Shown here piece by piece: positions 44,030 to 52,726 of a DNA stretch of 64,000 nt. Below the pieces are notes generated by a model, which ran no database searches, had not been told where the DNA came from, and worked only from the letters and a program-made list of their open reading frames with translations. The DNA comes from Cryobacterium algoritolerans (GTDB lineage: Bacteria > Actinomycetota > Actinomycetes > Actinomycetales > Microbacteriaceae). How positions within the stretch are numbered: the stretch's first letter is position 1; the number at the start of each line of letters is the position of its first letter. The position numbers and the translations under genes are program-made. The stretch is from NCBI RefSeq assembly GCF_004402785.1, contig NZ_SOFP01000046.1, forward strand, positions 124,001 to 188,000, given 5' to 3'.

Positions 44030-44683
44030 TCAGGCGAAGTGCGCGGCGAGGCGTTCCGCGAATTCCGGTCGCGCGCCCTCGGAGCGGACCGTCTGGATCA
44101 CGTGCTCGTGCACGCCCAGGTCGTCGAGGATGGCGGTGAGCCCGGCCACGTCCGCGCCGGACATGATCATCGGGTCCACCGTGGTGCGCACCTGAAGCTC
44201 CACCGGGGAGTCAAGCGCAACCCGGAGACAGGCGAAGGCCTTGGCCGCCGCGGCTTGTACGCCGGTGACCGCGCCGTAGAGCCGCTCCGGTGCCTTGATA
44301 TCGAGGCCGACCCAGTCGCAGAGCGGAAGCACCTCGGCGAACCGCTTCGGGTATGGCCCGGCGGTGTGCAGCCCGACCCCGAAGCCGAGTTCCCTGACTT
44401 CGCGCATTGCAGCGGCGAGACCGGCCTGGCGGGTCGGCTCCCCGCCCGAGAAGACGAGGCCGTCGAGCAGGCCGTGACGTTTGGCGAGGAGCTCACGCAC
44501 CTGCTGCCAGGTCACGGTACCCGGCGTGCGCGGGTCGAGCAGCCCGGGGTTGTGACAGTAGGTGCAGTCCAGCGGACAGCCCTGGAGGAACACCGTTGCC
44601 ACGAGTTTGCCCGGCCAATCACAGCTGGACAGGTTGACCAACCCCGCGATCTGCAGGTCGTCCGCGCACGCCGGCCTGCTCAT
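44030..44683 (-). CDS. nrdG: Anaerobic ribonucleotide reductase activating protein (radical SAM)
   Basis: A 217-residue radical-SAM enzyme that makes the glycyl radical on NrdD. The iron-sulfur motif is LQGCPLDCTYCHNPG (CxxxCxxC, about residues 35-42), with the SAM-binding GLVFSGGEPTRQ following. The start at 44683 was chosen from the ATGA overlap with the nrdD stop (44680-44683). It is the second gene of a two-gene operon. Length is normal for the activase of the actinobacterial type. Confidence 0.92.
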   Translation of the reverse strand: MSRPACADDLQIAGLVNLSSCDWPGKLVATVFLQGCPLDCTYCHNPGLLDPRTPGTVTWQQVRELLAKRHGLLDGLVFSGGEPTRQAGLAAAMREVRELGFGVGLHTAGPYPKRFAEVLPLCDWVGLDIKAPERLYGAVTGVQAAAAKAFACLRVALDSPVELQVRTTVDPMIMSGADVAGLTAILDDLGVHEHVIQTVRSEGARPEFAERLAAHFA

Positions 44684-46776
44684 CGGGCCATTGCTGCTTC
44701 GACGAAGTGGGTGCGTTCGGCGTGCTCGCCCTTCTTGCCGATGTTGAAGGAGCTGACCGGGCGGAAGTACCCCATCACCCTGGTCCACACCTCGCACGGA
44801 CCTCCGCAGGTCGTGCACGTGGGGTGCTCTCCGGCCAGGTAGCCGTGGTCTGGGCAGATCGAGAAGGTGGGCGTGACCGTGATGTACGGCAGCCGGTGGG
44901 TCGACAACGACCGTTTGACCAGCTCGCGGCAGGCGGCGGCCGTGGAGAGCTTCTCCGACATGTACAGGTGCAGCACGGTGCCGCCGGTGTACTTGGTCTG
45001 CAGTTCATCCTGACGGTCGAGGGCATCGAACGGATCGTCGGTGAAGCCGACCGGCAGCTGCGAGGAGTTGGTGTAGTACGGGTTCGCGACGGTGCCGGCC
45101 TGCCGGATCGACGGGAAGCGCTTCTTGTCTTCCTTGGCGAACCGGTACGTCGTACCCTCGGCCGGGGTGGCCTCCAGGTTGTACATGTTCCCGGTGGCCT
45201 CCTGGAACTCGATCATGCGGGTGCGCACGTGGTCGAGCAGGCGCACAGCGACCCCATGGCCCGGCTCGGTGGTGATGTCGTGCGCGTCGTCGGTGAGGTT
45301 GCGGATCATCTCGTTGACGCCATTGACACCGATGGTGGAGAAGTGGTTGCGCAGGCCGGCGCCGAGGTAGCGCTTCGTGTACGGGAAGAGCCCGTCGACG
45401 ATGAGCTGGTCGATCACCGTTCGCTTGAGCTCGAGGGAGTCTCTGGCCAGGTCGAGCAGGCGGTCCAGGTCGGCCAGCAGGCCGGCCTCGTCGCCGCGAT
45501 GGACGAAGCCGAGACGCGCGCAGTTGATGGTGACGACGCCGAGCGAGCCGGTCTGCTCCGCGGAGCCGAACAGTCCGTTGCCGCGCTTGAGCAGCTCGCG
45601 CATGTCCAGTTGCAGCCGGCAGCACATCGACCGGATCTGGTTCGGTTTGAGCTCGGAGTTGATGAAGTTCTGGAAGTAGGGCGTACCGTACTTTGCGGTC
45701 ATCTCGAACAAGCGGTCGGCATTCTCGGATTCCCAGTCGAAGTCCTCGGTGATGTTGTAGGTGGGGATCGGGAAGGTGAACACCCGGCCGCTGGCATCCC
45801 CGGCCGTCATCACGTCGATGTAGGCGCGGTTGATCAGGGCCATTTCCTCGGCGAGCTCGCCGTAGCCGAAGGACTGCTCGACGCCGCCGATCACGGGCAC
45901 CTGCTCACGCAGGTCCTCCGGGCAGACCCAGTCGAAGGTGAGGTTGGTGAACGGGGTCTGGGTGCCCCAGCGGGAGGGAACGTTGAGGTTATAGATCAGT
46001 TCCTGGATGCCCTGGCGCACCTCGGCGTAGCTGAGCTTGTCGATCCGCACGAACGGCGCCATGTAGGTGTCGAAGGAGCTGAACGCCTGGGCCCCCGCCC
46101 ATTCGTTCTGCATGGTGCCGAGGAAGTTGACGATCTGGCCGATCGCGGAGGAGAAGTGCTTCGGGGGAGTCGATTCGACCTTGTCCGGCACTCCGTTGAG
46201 GCCTTCTTCGAGCAGCACGCGCAGCGACCAGCCGGCGCAGTAGCCGGCGAGCATGTCGAGGTCGTGGATGTGCAGTTCGCCCTCGCGGTGGGCCTTGCCG
46301 ATTTGCGGTGAATACACATTGGAGAGCCAATAGTTGGCGACGACCTTGCCTGCCGTGTTCAGGATGAGGCCGCCGAGGGAGTAGCCCTGGTTGGCGTTGG
46401 CGTTGACTCGCCAGTCCGAGCGGTCGAGGTATTCGTTAATGGACGTGCTCACGTCGACCGTGGTGCGGGTGACGTCGCGTTCTCGTGCGTGCTGGTCCCG
46501 GTAGGCGATGTAGGCCCGGGCGGTGGCAGCATAATTCTTCGACAGCAGGGTCTGCTCGACGAGGTCCTGCACCTGTTCGACGGTCGGGTAGGCCCGGCCC
46601 AGGTCGGCGAGCGCCACGACGACGGTGTGTGTGACCAGGTCGGCGTCGTCGCCCACCATCTCTCCCGATGCGGTTCCGGCGCCGGTGATGGCGGCACGGA
46701 TACGCTCGGCATCAAAGGGTGCGGTCGCGCCGGTGCGCTTGATGATGCCTAGAGGAGAGATGGTTTGTGCTGTCAT
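44680..46776 (-). CDS. nrdD: Anaerobic (class III) ribonucleoside-triphosphate reductase
   Basis: A 698-residue oxygen-sensitive enzyme that makes dNTPs without oxygen. N-terminal ATP-cone (IKRTGATAPFDAERIRAAI), the catalytic barrel with EGELHIHDLDMLAGYCAGWSL, FTNLTFDWVCPEDL and QIRSMCCRLQLD, and a C-terminal zinc site (ICPDHGYLAG, CTTCGGPC) before the glycyl-radical region RVMGYFRPVSSFNIGKKGE. The ATG at 46776 has AGGA at suitable distance. Two NrdR-like boxes lie about 75-120 bases upstream. The gene implies that the organism can replicate DNA without oxygen. Confidence 0.93.
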   Translation of the reverse strand: MTAQTISPLGIIKRTGATAPFDAERIRAAITGAGTASGEMVGDDADLVTHTVVVALADLGRAYPTVEQVQDLVEQTLLSKNYAATARAYIAYRDQHARERDVTRTTVDVSTSINEYLDRSDWRVNANANQGYSLGGLILNTAGKVVANYWLSNVYSPQIGKAHREGELHIHDLDMLAGYCAGWSLRVLLEEGLNGVPDKVESTPPKHFSSAIGQIVNFLGTMQNEWAGAQAFSSFDTYMAPFVRIDKLSYAEVRQGIQELIYNLNVPSRWGTQTPFTNLTFDWVCPEDLREQVPVIGGVEQSFGYGELAEEMALINRAYIDVMTAGDASGRVFTFPIPTYNITEDFDWESENADRLFEMTAKYGTPYFQNFINSELKPNQIRSMCCRLQLDMRELLKRGNGLFGSAEQTGSLGVVTINCARLGFVHRGDEAGLLADLDRLLDLARDSLELKRTVIDQLIVDGLFPYTKRYLGAGLRNHFSTIGVNGVNEMIRNLTDDAHDITTEPGHGVAVRLLDHVRTRMIEFQEATGNMYNLEATPAEGTTYRFAKEDKKRFPSIRQAGTVANPYYTNSSQLPVGFTDDPFDALDRQDELQTKYTGGTVLHLYMSEKLSTAAACRELVKRSLSTHRLPYITVTPTFSICPDHGYLAGEHPTCTTCGGPCEVWTRVMGYFRPVSSFNIGKKGEHAERTHFVEAAMAR

Positions 46777-46848
46777 TCGAGGCGTTCCTTGGATTGTGGC
46801 CGTCATCCGGTTGATGAGGAGCCGTTGATTCCATACCCTACGCCCGAG

Positions 46849-46895
46849 CACCACATGTAGTGGTCGTCGCACGCCGAGTAACTGCATGTAGTGGT
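46849..46895 (-). promoter_or_regulatory. nrdD: Tandem NrdR-like boxes upstream of nrdDG
   Basis: Two 16-bp imperfect palindromes, CACCACATGTAGTGGT (46849-46864) and AACTGCATGTAGTGGT (46880-46895), 31 bases apart start to start. NrdR controls nrd operons through paired boxes separated by about three helix turns; sequence and spacing fit this. The rest of 46777-47113 contains the TetR box of the divergent regulator. Confidence 0.7.
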
Positions 46896-47037
46896 TGGGC
46901 GTAAACGTGGTGCCCAGTGTTTTCAGGTCGATCGGGCGGAGGATGCCCTCAGAAATGTTGTCAGACCACATTGGCCGGTCACGGTGCCGCGGGCGAGTCG
47001 CGGTCCGTTCGCCAAGCATCTCCACCCGGCTGGATCC

Positions 47038-47054
47038 ACCATACGTTGTAAGGT
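47038..47054. promoter_or_regulatory. TetR operator box upstream of the second TetR gene (ACCATACGTTGTAAGGT)
   Basis: A 17-bp near-palindrome, the same motif as boxes 37049 and 37082 in reverse orientation (ACCTTACAACGTATGGT on the minus strand). It is 60 bases upstream of the TetR ATG and suggests autoregulation. Confidence 0.75.
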
Positions 47055-47113
47055 GTGTCTAGGGTTTCGTCGACCGGCCAGCGGCAGGGGTCGCCGGGCC
47101 GACATACGGAGGC

Positions 47114-47818
47114 ATGATGACGGCTGAGGCACCGAACGAGACGACACGGGCGCCGGTGACCCGGCAGAGCGCCGTGCGGGCGGCCGTTGCGTTCGCCGAC
47201 AGTGAGGGGCTCGACTCGCTCAGCATGCGCAAACTCGCCCGGGACCTCGGGATCGAGGCGATGTCGCTCTACTACCACGTCGCCGGCAAGGACGACATCC
47301 TCGACGGAATGGTCGAGGCCGTCGTCGCCGAAATGGCCCTTCCGGCCGACGGCGCGACCTGGAAGACGGCGTTGCGCGAGGGTGCGGAGTCGGCGCGCGC
47401 GGTGCTCGGACGGCATCCGTGGGCCATCAGCCTGATGGATTCGCGCACCACCCGAGCGACGCTCAACCACCACAATGCCGTGATCGCCTGTCTCCGAAAC
47501 GCGGGTTTCAGCTTCGGCCTGGCCGCGCACGCGATGTCCCTCCTCGACAGCTACGTGCACGGGTTCGCGTTGCAGGAGGCGTCGCTGCCGCTCGACGAGT
47601 CCGGCGACATCGGCGCAGCGACCGAAGAGATAATGGGCAGGCAGAGCCTGATGGAGCAATTCCCCTATCTCGCGGAGATGGCCGTGGCGCACATTCTCCA
47701 ACCGGGCTACGCCTACGCGAACGAGTTCCGGTTCGGGGTCGGCGTGATTCTGGACGGTATCGAAGCGGCCCTCGCCAAGGATGCCGCCGCCGCGTCGACG
47801 GGGCAACGCCTGTCGTAA
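47114..47818 (+). CDS. TetR-family transcriptional regulator (TetR_C-type)
   Basis: A 234-residue repressor. N-terminal helix-turn-helix: SAVRAAVAFADSEGLDSLSMRKLARDLGIEAMSLYYHVAGKDDILDGM (about residues 17-65). The C-terminal ligand domain includes HPWAISLMDSRTTRATLNHHNAVIACLRNAGFSFGLAAHAMSLLDSYVHGFALQEASLPLD. It is a close paralogue of the frameshifted regulator at 36252-37041. Ligand unknown. An operator of the shared type lies upstream. It is divergent from nrdD, but its link to that operon is not evident. Confidence 0.92.
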   Translation: MMTAEAPNETTRAPVTRQSAVRAAVAFADSEGLDSLSMRKLARDLGIEAMSLYYHVAGKDDILDGMVEAVVAEMALPADGATWKTALREGAESARAVLGRHPWAISLMDSRTTRATLNHHNAVIACLRNAGFSFGLAAHAMSLLDSYVHGFALQEASLPLDESGDIGAATEEIMGRQSLMEQFPYLAEMAVAHILQPGYAYANEFRFGVGVILDGIEAALAKDAAAASTGQRLS

Positions 47819-47912
47819 TCGCTTCGGACAGGCACCCGTGGCCCGTCAACGGCGGCCAGCCCCTCAACCCGTCCTCCCGCGACAAACTGGAGTGTCAACT
47901 CACCTCCGGTGG

Positions 47913-47939
47913 GTGGCTGGAGTGGCTGGAGTGGCTGGG
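47913..47939. repeat. Three 9-bp repeats GTGGCTGGA
   Basis: GTGGCTGGA, GTGGCTGGA, GTGGCTGGG in direct tandem within the 211-base gap after the TetR gene. They have the same length and a similar core as the repeat at 62115. No gene is seen in this gap. Confidence 0.7.
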
Positions 47940-48029
47940 GTGGTGGGGGTTCGGGCTCCGATCAGGCTTCCGCCCTGAATGGGCACGGGTGTCGGCCTCC
48001 TTCCCGGCCGGGCGCGGAAGACCGCGTGC

Positions 48030-48710
48030 TCACCGGGTATGCGTTCCGACCATGAAGGCGGTGATGACATCGAGGGTGCCCAGCGGGCCGGAACCCGAAA
48101 TCGGGGCAACCCGAACCGTCCAGCGCGGGGAGGACCGATCGATTCCATCGGCGTCCGCGGCCCAGACGGCACCGTTCAGAGCGCACGAATACGTTCCGTA
48201 CCAGCCGGGGTACGAGGCCAGGTCGTTCCAGACGCCGCCACTGCGGATCAGGCAGTGGTCGCCGTCGCTGAGCACCAGACCGAGTGGCTGGGGCGTGGGG
48301 GGCGCCGGCGCGGACGGGAAGCTGCCCCTGAGTTTCATTCGGACCAGGTCGGGGCTCCAGGGGTTGCGGAAACAGATTGCGGTGGCCGGGGCGGGGTCGT
48401 TCCAGCAGGCGACGGCATAGGCGCTCGACGGAAAGCAGACCAGGATGTTGTCGTCGACGGCGACCGCAGACGGTCGGGCCGTGGATGGTGAACCGCAGTC
48501 GATCATCACGGACGTGTCGCTGGTGACGGAGAATCCGCGGGCCGGCCGGCCGGATTCCGTGACCGGGCGAAGCACGACCTGCCCGGTCGGCTTCGTCGGG
48601 GTCGCGCTCGGCGGGGAGGCGGTCGACGGAGGTGCCGGTGCGGACGGTGAGGCGCATCCCGGGAGTGCGGCGACTGTAATGCCGAGGGCGATGAGGAACA
48701 GTGCGCGCAT
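48030..48710 (-). CDS. Secreted lipoprotein of unknown function
   Basis: A 226-residue protein with a lipoprotein signal: MRALFLIALGITVAALPGC, lipobox LPGC (Cys19), followed by a Pro/Ser/Thr-rich stretch and a domain with four cysteines (MIDCGSPS, LVCFPSSA, VACWNDP, ICFRNPW) and a DGDHCLIRSGG...YSCALNGAVWAADADG pattern. The recurrent CW/GG segments may form beta-propeller-like blades, but I recognise no family. The start at 48710 begins the signal peptide; the open frame extends further upstream without support. Confidence 0.7.
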   Translation of the reverse strand: MRALFLIALGITVAALPGCASPSAPAPPSTASPPSATPTKPTGQVVLRPVTESGRPARGFSVTSDTSVMIDCGSPSTARPSAVAVDDNILVCFPSSAYAVACWNDPAPATAICFRNPWSPDLVRMKLRGSFPSAPAPPTPQPLGLVLSDGDHCLIRSGGVWNDLASYPGWYGTYSCALNGAVWAADADGIDRSSPRWTVRVAPISGSGPLGTLDVITAFMVGTHTR

Positions 48711-48928
48711 TTCCGGCCCTCCGTTCCGCACGCTCCGTTCGGCTCCCGATGGGCTGGCAGGTGTCCCCGGCGTGATCGGGGGGCGCCGGCCGGGTGTCCG
48801 CCGGTCATCGCGGCCCTCTGAGCGCAGACGGTACCCTCGGCCCAATTCCCCGTCAAGGGAGTCCTCAGGACGAGGTCTAACCTTCCCTGTGAGAGGTAAA
48901 ACGGCGACTGGATGCGGGAGTCGCAGCA

Positions 48929-49093
48929 ATGTTCGCTTTGAGTGCTCTCGTGGACGTCGAGGGCACGAGCGGCGTCCCGGTCTGGTGGAGCATCCTGGTG
49001 CTGCCATACCCCGTCGGCGCGGTGATGGCGTTGGTCGATGCCATTGTGTTGTGCGCGCGCGGCTTCAGGGCGGGCACACGCGATCAGAGGTGA
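48929..49093 (+). CDS. Very small membrane protein (54 aa)
   Basis: ATG at 48929 with GGGAG eight bases before it; the product contains one hydrophobic segment (VWWSILVLPYPVGAVMALVDAIVL) and a basic end (CARGFRAGTRDQR), i.e. a typical inside-positive single span. Nothing else supports it, and the length is at the limit where chance frames are common in high-GC DNA. It is convergent with the next small gene, and the two overlap by 10 bases. Confidence 0.4.
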   Translation: MFALSALVDVEGTSGVPVWWSILVLPYPVGAVMALVDAIVLCARGFRAGTRDQR

Positions 49094-49269
49094 CGGGAAT
49101 CCAACTCGGTGAAATGACGGAGCCGGCGTTCATGTTCCGCGTCGAAGGCGTCCTGCCCGCCGGCTTTCGCAATGAAACCGGGATGGTCTGAGTAGTGCGC
49201 CCAGCGATCGAGGTCGGCCCGCGCCGCGGAGAGCTCCTTCGGCGTCGGTGCGGAGGCATCAGGCTGCAT
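49084..49269 (-). CDS. Small hydrophilic protein of unknown function
   Basis: A 61-residue protein, helical and charged (KELSAARADLDRWAHYSDHPGFIAKAGGQDAFDAEHERRLRHFTELD). No motif recognised. The amino-acid composition is protein-like rather than the Arg/Pro bias of antisense frames. The ATG at 49269 is preferred. The NUDIX gene lies 48 bases upstream on the same strand, so it could be the second gene of a pair. Confidence 0.5.
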   Translation of the reverse strand: MQPDASAPTPKELSAARADLDRWAHYSDHPGFIAKAGGQDAFDAEHERRLRHFTELDSRHL

Positions 49270-49317
49270 GGCTTGATTATGGCCTGATTGATGGCCGAGG
49301 TGGTGAATACGCACCGG

Positions 49318-49845
49318 TCAGGCCGACGGCTGTCCCGCCGAACCGGCATGACGGTCGTCCTCGACCATGGCGATCCGGTCCAGCACTCCGCGCAGGCGTC
49401 GTCCGAAATGCGGGGGCACGTTGACGGGGAGCGCCTCGACGGGCCACCAGGCGACGTCGTCGTTCTCGTCGCTGCCGACCGGGACCGCAGTCAGGCTCGC
49501 GGTGGCGGCGAAGCCGACATCCCAGTGGGCACTGCACCGGGTGAAGCCGTCGCCCAGGGAGTGCCGGTCCAGGTCGACGACTCCGCCACCGAGCGGGCGG
49601 AGGTCGTCGATTCCGCACTCCTCTCGAGCCTCGCGGTGGGCGGCTGCGGCCACCGAATCGTCGGCTGGTTCGATGTGGCCGCCGAGCTGGACCCAGAAAC
49701 GCCCCTTCTTGTGAAAGCACAACAGAACCTGCGCCAGGTCGGGACTGAAGACGAAACAGCTCGCGGTGAGATGCTCCGGGCCGCCGTCCCGGTCCAGGGC
49801 GGCTGCGGGGGAGCCGCTGACGAGGGCGCGGTATTCGGCACGCAA
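49318..49845 (-). CDS. NUDIX hydrolase
   Basis: A 175-residue enzyme with the complete Nudix box GGHIEPADDSVAAAAHREAREECGID (G-x5-E-x7-REUxEExGU, about residues 55-77), which hydrolyses nucleoside diphosphate derivatives; the specific substrate cannot be read from the sequence. The domain is flanked by LTASCFVFSPDLAQVLLCFHKKGRFWVQLGGH and DVAWWPVEALP. The TTG start at 49845 is uncertain: the frame stays open upstream with the plausible sequence FIEALEAWRPIGLEQRE but no standard start codon. Confidence 0.85.
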   Translation of the reverse strand: MRAEYRALVSGSPAAALDRDGGPEHLTASCFVFSPDLAQVLLCFHKKGRFWVQLGGHIEPADDSVAAAAHREAREECGIDDLRPLGGGVVDLDRHSLGDGFTRCSAHWDVGFAATASLTAVPVGSDENDDVAWWPVEALPVNVPPHFGRRLRGVLDRIAMVEDDRHAGSAGQPSA

Positions 49846-50026
49846 CTCCCGCTGCTCCAGCCCGATCGGCCGCCAGGCCTCGAGGGCTTCGATGAAGTGC
49901 GATGCGGGCGTCGGAAGACTCCGTGGGTCGGTGGGCCTGTCCTCAGAATAGCCTCGGATGATCGGGCCGATCCGCGATCGTCCTGGCTGCCTTCCGGATT
50001 CCCTTCTGGTTCGTTAGGGTCCAGGT

Positions 50027-50570
50027 ATGAGGGCAGCGGTGCACACACGATAGGGTCCGCCGGAGGTGGTCAGGATCGAGGATGTGGCGCCACCATTCTC
50101 GGGAACGACTTCTCGGGTGGCGTCCACGAGGGCGGCGCCGGCGTCGCGTCGTTCGTGGTCGGCGAGCGGGTCGTCGGGGACAACGAAGGCCCGTTCGGGG
50201 CCCACGCCGAATACCTGTCGCTCCCGCCAACGGATCGATCGCGACCATGCCGGCGAACGCGACGTGCGCGAAGGTTGCCTCGAGCACCACGTGACCGCTG
50301 TCCGCGGCACCGCGAACGTGGTTCTGGTCAGGGGACTGGGCGCGGACAGGGTGCTCGACTGCCCGGTGGAGGACTTCACCGGTGACACCCAGGTATACGA
50401 CGTCGTCCTTGACGCCGTCGGCACGAGTTCCTTTGGCCGCTGTCGGCCGCTCCTGAACCCGGGTGGGATCTACCTCTCGACGGAGTGGGCCCCCTCGCCC
50501 GGAAGCCGTTCCTCGCCCTGGTTGGTTCGCTGCATGCCGAAACGAGGTTGATTTTCCTCCATGCCGAAGT
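50027..50570 (+). pseudogene. Decayed NAD(P)-dependent zinc-type alcohol dehydrogenase
   Basis: Fragments of a medium-chain dehydrogenase occur in order but in different frames. It starts as MRAAVHTR, then a TAG in place of the expected Tyr, then GPPEVVRIEDV. A deletion removes about 35 codons, after which ILGNDFSGGVHEGGAGVASFVVGERV and GPFGAHAEYLSLP appear; a frameshift leads to ANGSIATMPANAT, and after another gap VTAVRGTANVVLVRGLGADRVLD, TGDTQVYDVVLDAVGTSSFGRCRPLLNPGGIYLSTEW. The C-terminal part is missing. At least one stop, two deletions and one shift make it non-functional. The functional gene would have about 320 residues. Confidence 0.8.
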
Positions 50571-50578
50571 GATTCTTC

Positions 50579-51559
50579 ATGGCAAGCGGAGCTGACGAAT
50601 CCGGCGAAGACATGGTTGTCGGGCGGACCAATACCAGCGAGGATCGCACCCTGCTGCTCGCGATCAATGGCGACAACGCTGCCGAGGGCTACGGGGAGGA
50701 CTTCGTCCTGAATGTGTCGACCCAGGGCGACCAGATCCTCGTTTCATCTTCGCACGGGGTGCATGCGATCCATGCCAGGGGCACGGTGTCCTACCTGACT
50801 CGTGGTGCCCCTGGCACCGTCCCCGCCGGGAACGGGATCATCGCGCAGGGCGTCAACGGCGCGGTCGGCTATGTCCACGAGGTCGCCCGCGACAAGCCTC
50901 TGGAGAGCTCCGTCGGTGCGGGGTTGCTCGGCGTGGGCGGGGCTGGCGCAGCAGGGGTTTTCGGCAGCGAACAGAACGGAATCGTCGGCTACGAGCAGTC
51001 GACCGGGCGTGATCTCGTTTTTGAGGCCGGGCGGAGGTCCGACGTGCTGGGACGCGCCGAGACCGGCGTCAGCGGTGACGGCGCTATCGGTCCCGGCGTA
51101 TTCGGCCACCGGGTTCCCGGCGTTGAGGGCCAATCGACCGGCGGTCCGGGAATTCTGGACGTCGGGCTGACTCGCCTGGTCGCGACGGGAAGCGACGGCC
51201 CGGGCACGATTGCTTCGTCAACGTCGGAGCAGGCTGCGACTCTGGAATCCACACGGATGGCCCAACTCCTCCTCGTTCCCTTGCGTATCGAGAGCCCGCT
51301 GGTCCTCAAGAGGTCCACAGCCGGGGAGCTGCTGACAACAATCCGGGCTGACGCGGAGCAGCGCGGCAAGGACATCGTCAGCCTGTGGTTCTGCAAGGTG
51401 GGCGGCGACCCGACCCAGTCGAACTGGGTGAAGCTCGCCTGGCGTCGAGAACGCCAGTTTCGATCGGTCTCCTCTGCAGTGAGCGGCGGGAACCGAGGTT
51501 CCGGAATAAGCCAGACGCTGGCAAGGTTCCCCTGTTGGATGCATTTGCATGCAAAATGA
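50579..51559 (+). CDS. Glycine-rich GVxG-repeat protein of unknown function
   Basis: A 326-residue protein. After an N-terminal region (DMVVGRTNTSEDRTLLLAINGDNAAEGYGEDFVLNVSTQGDQILVSS) come many short glycine repeats: GVHAIHARG, GIIAQGVNGAVGY, GLLGVGGAGAAGVFGSEQNGIVGY, GVSGDGAIGPGVFGHRVPGVEGQ. Such patterns form parallel beta-helices in surface or phage-tail-like proteins. No signal peptide is seen. The last 60 residues (after SNWVKLA, about 51430) are unlike the rest and may be read-through. Function unknown. Confidence 0.6.
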   Translation: MASGADESGEDMVVGRTNTSEDRTLLLAINGDNAAEGYGEDFVLNVSTQGDQILVSSSHGVHAIHARGTVSYLTRGAPGTVPAGNGIIAQGVNGAVGYVHEVARDKPLESSVGAGLLGVGGAGAAGVFGSEQNGIVGYEQSTGRDLVFEAGRRSDVLGRAETGVSGDGAIGPGVFGHRVPGVEGQSTGGPGILDVGLTRLVATGSDGPGTIASSTSEQAATLESTRMAQLLLVPLRIESPLVLKRSTAGELLTTIRADAEQRGKDIVSLWFCKVGGDPTQSNWVKLAWRRERQFRSVSSAVSGGNRGSGISQTLARFPCWMHLHAK

Positions 51560-51575
51560 CCGAGGGAACACGACG

Positions 51576-52610
51576 ATGGCGCAGAAGATCGAATTGGGAC
51601 TGGACACCTTCGGAGACGTGACCTTCGATGCGGCGGGCGCACTGCTTCCGCAGCCGCAGGTGCTGCGGAATGTGGTCGCCGAGGCGGTGCTGGCCGACCA
51701 GGTCGGGCTGGACTTCTTCGGGATCGGCGAACATCACCGCGGGGACTTCGCGGTGTCGGCGCCCGAAGTCGTTCTGGCCGCGATTGCGGGACGGACCCGC
51801 GACATCCGGCTCGGCTCGGCCGTCACCGTGCTCAGTTCCGACGACCCCGTCCGGGTCTTCCAACGCTTCTCGACCCTGGACGCCGTGTCGAACGGGCGGG
51901 CCGAGGTCGTCCTCGGGCGCGGCTCCTTCACCGAGTCGTTCCCGCTCTTCGGCCTTGAACTCGACCGGTACGAGCTCCTGTTCGAGGAGAAGCTCAACCT
52001 CTTCACGGAACTGCTCAAGGAGGAGCCCGTGACCTGGGCCGGGGAAACGCGGGGCGCGCTGAAGCAGCAGAGCGTCTACCCGCCCACCGAATCCGGCTCG
52101 CTCCGCACGTGGATCGGGGTGGGCGGCAGCCCGCAGTCCGTCGTACGCGCCGCACACTACGGCCTGCCGCTCATGCTGGCCATCATCGGCGGCTCGCCGC
52201 TCGCGTTCGAGCCGCTCGTCGACCTCTACCATCGCGCCCTGGCCCAGTTCGAGAAGCCGATCCAGCCGATCGGGGAGCACTCGCCGGGCTATATCGCGGC
52301 AACGGATGCCCAGGCCTGCGAGGAAATGTGGCCGCATTACGCCGCCATGCAGGAGCGGATCGGGCGCGAGCGGGGCTGGGGCCCGGTCAGCCGGGAACGG
52401 TTCGAGCACGACGCAGGCCCGGACGGTGCCCTCTTCGTCGGCTCGCCCGAGACCGTCGCGACCAAGATCGCTTCCGTCGCGAAAGGCCTCGGCCTGTCGC
52501 GTTTCGACCTCAAGTACAGCCTCGGCACGCTGGCCCATGAGAAGCTGATGACCAGCATTGAGCTTTACGGCACCCAGGTGGCCCCGCTCGTGCGCGAACA
52601 GCTGGCCTGA
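51576..52610 (+). CDS. LLM-class flavin-dependent oxidoreductase
   Basis: A 344-residue luciferase-like monooxygenase using reduced flavin (FMN or F420). Barrel motifs: GLDFFGIGEHHRGDFAVSAPEVVLAAIAGRTRDIRLGSAVTVLSSDDPVRVFQRFSTLDAVSNGRAEVVLGRGSF, then IGVGGSPQSVVRAAHYGLPLMLAIIGG and FVGSPETVATKIASVAKGLGLSRFDLKYSLG. This is the group often annotated as YqjM/alkanal-like Atu2307/SP_0267-type enzymes; substrate unknown. The ATG at 51576 is preceded by GAGGGA. It overlaps no neighbour and ends 117 bases before glgX. Confidence 0.92.
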   Translation: MAQKIELGLDTFGDVTFDAAGALLPQPQVLRNVVAEAVLADQVGLDFFGIGEHHRGDFAVSAPEVVLAAIAGRTRDIRLGSAVTVLSSDDPVRVFQRFSTLDAVSNGRAEVVLGRGSFTESFPLFGLELDRYELLFEEKLNLFTELLKEEPVTWAGETRGALKQQSVYPPTESGSLRTWIGVGGSPQSVVRAAHYGLPLMLAIIGGSPLAFEPLVDLYHRALAQFEKPIQPIGEHSPGYIAATDAQACEEMWPHYAAMQERIGRERGWGPVSRERFEHDAGPDGALFVGSPETVATKIASVAKGLGLSRFDLKYSLGTLAHEKLMTSIELYGTQVAPLVREQLA

Positions 52611-52726
52611 TTCGGTTTCGCCGCGACCGTGCAGGACGTGGCGGACTCCCGGAGACGGTAGCGTACAGGAGTGCTCAGCGGTCGCCGCCAGGCACCTGTT
52701 CGATCCGAATAACCCTGAGGAGTCCC

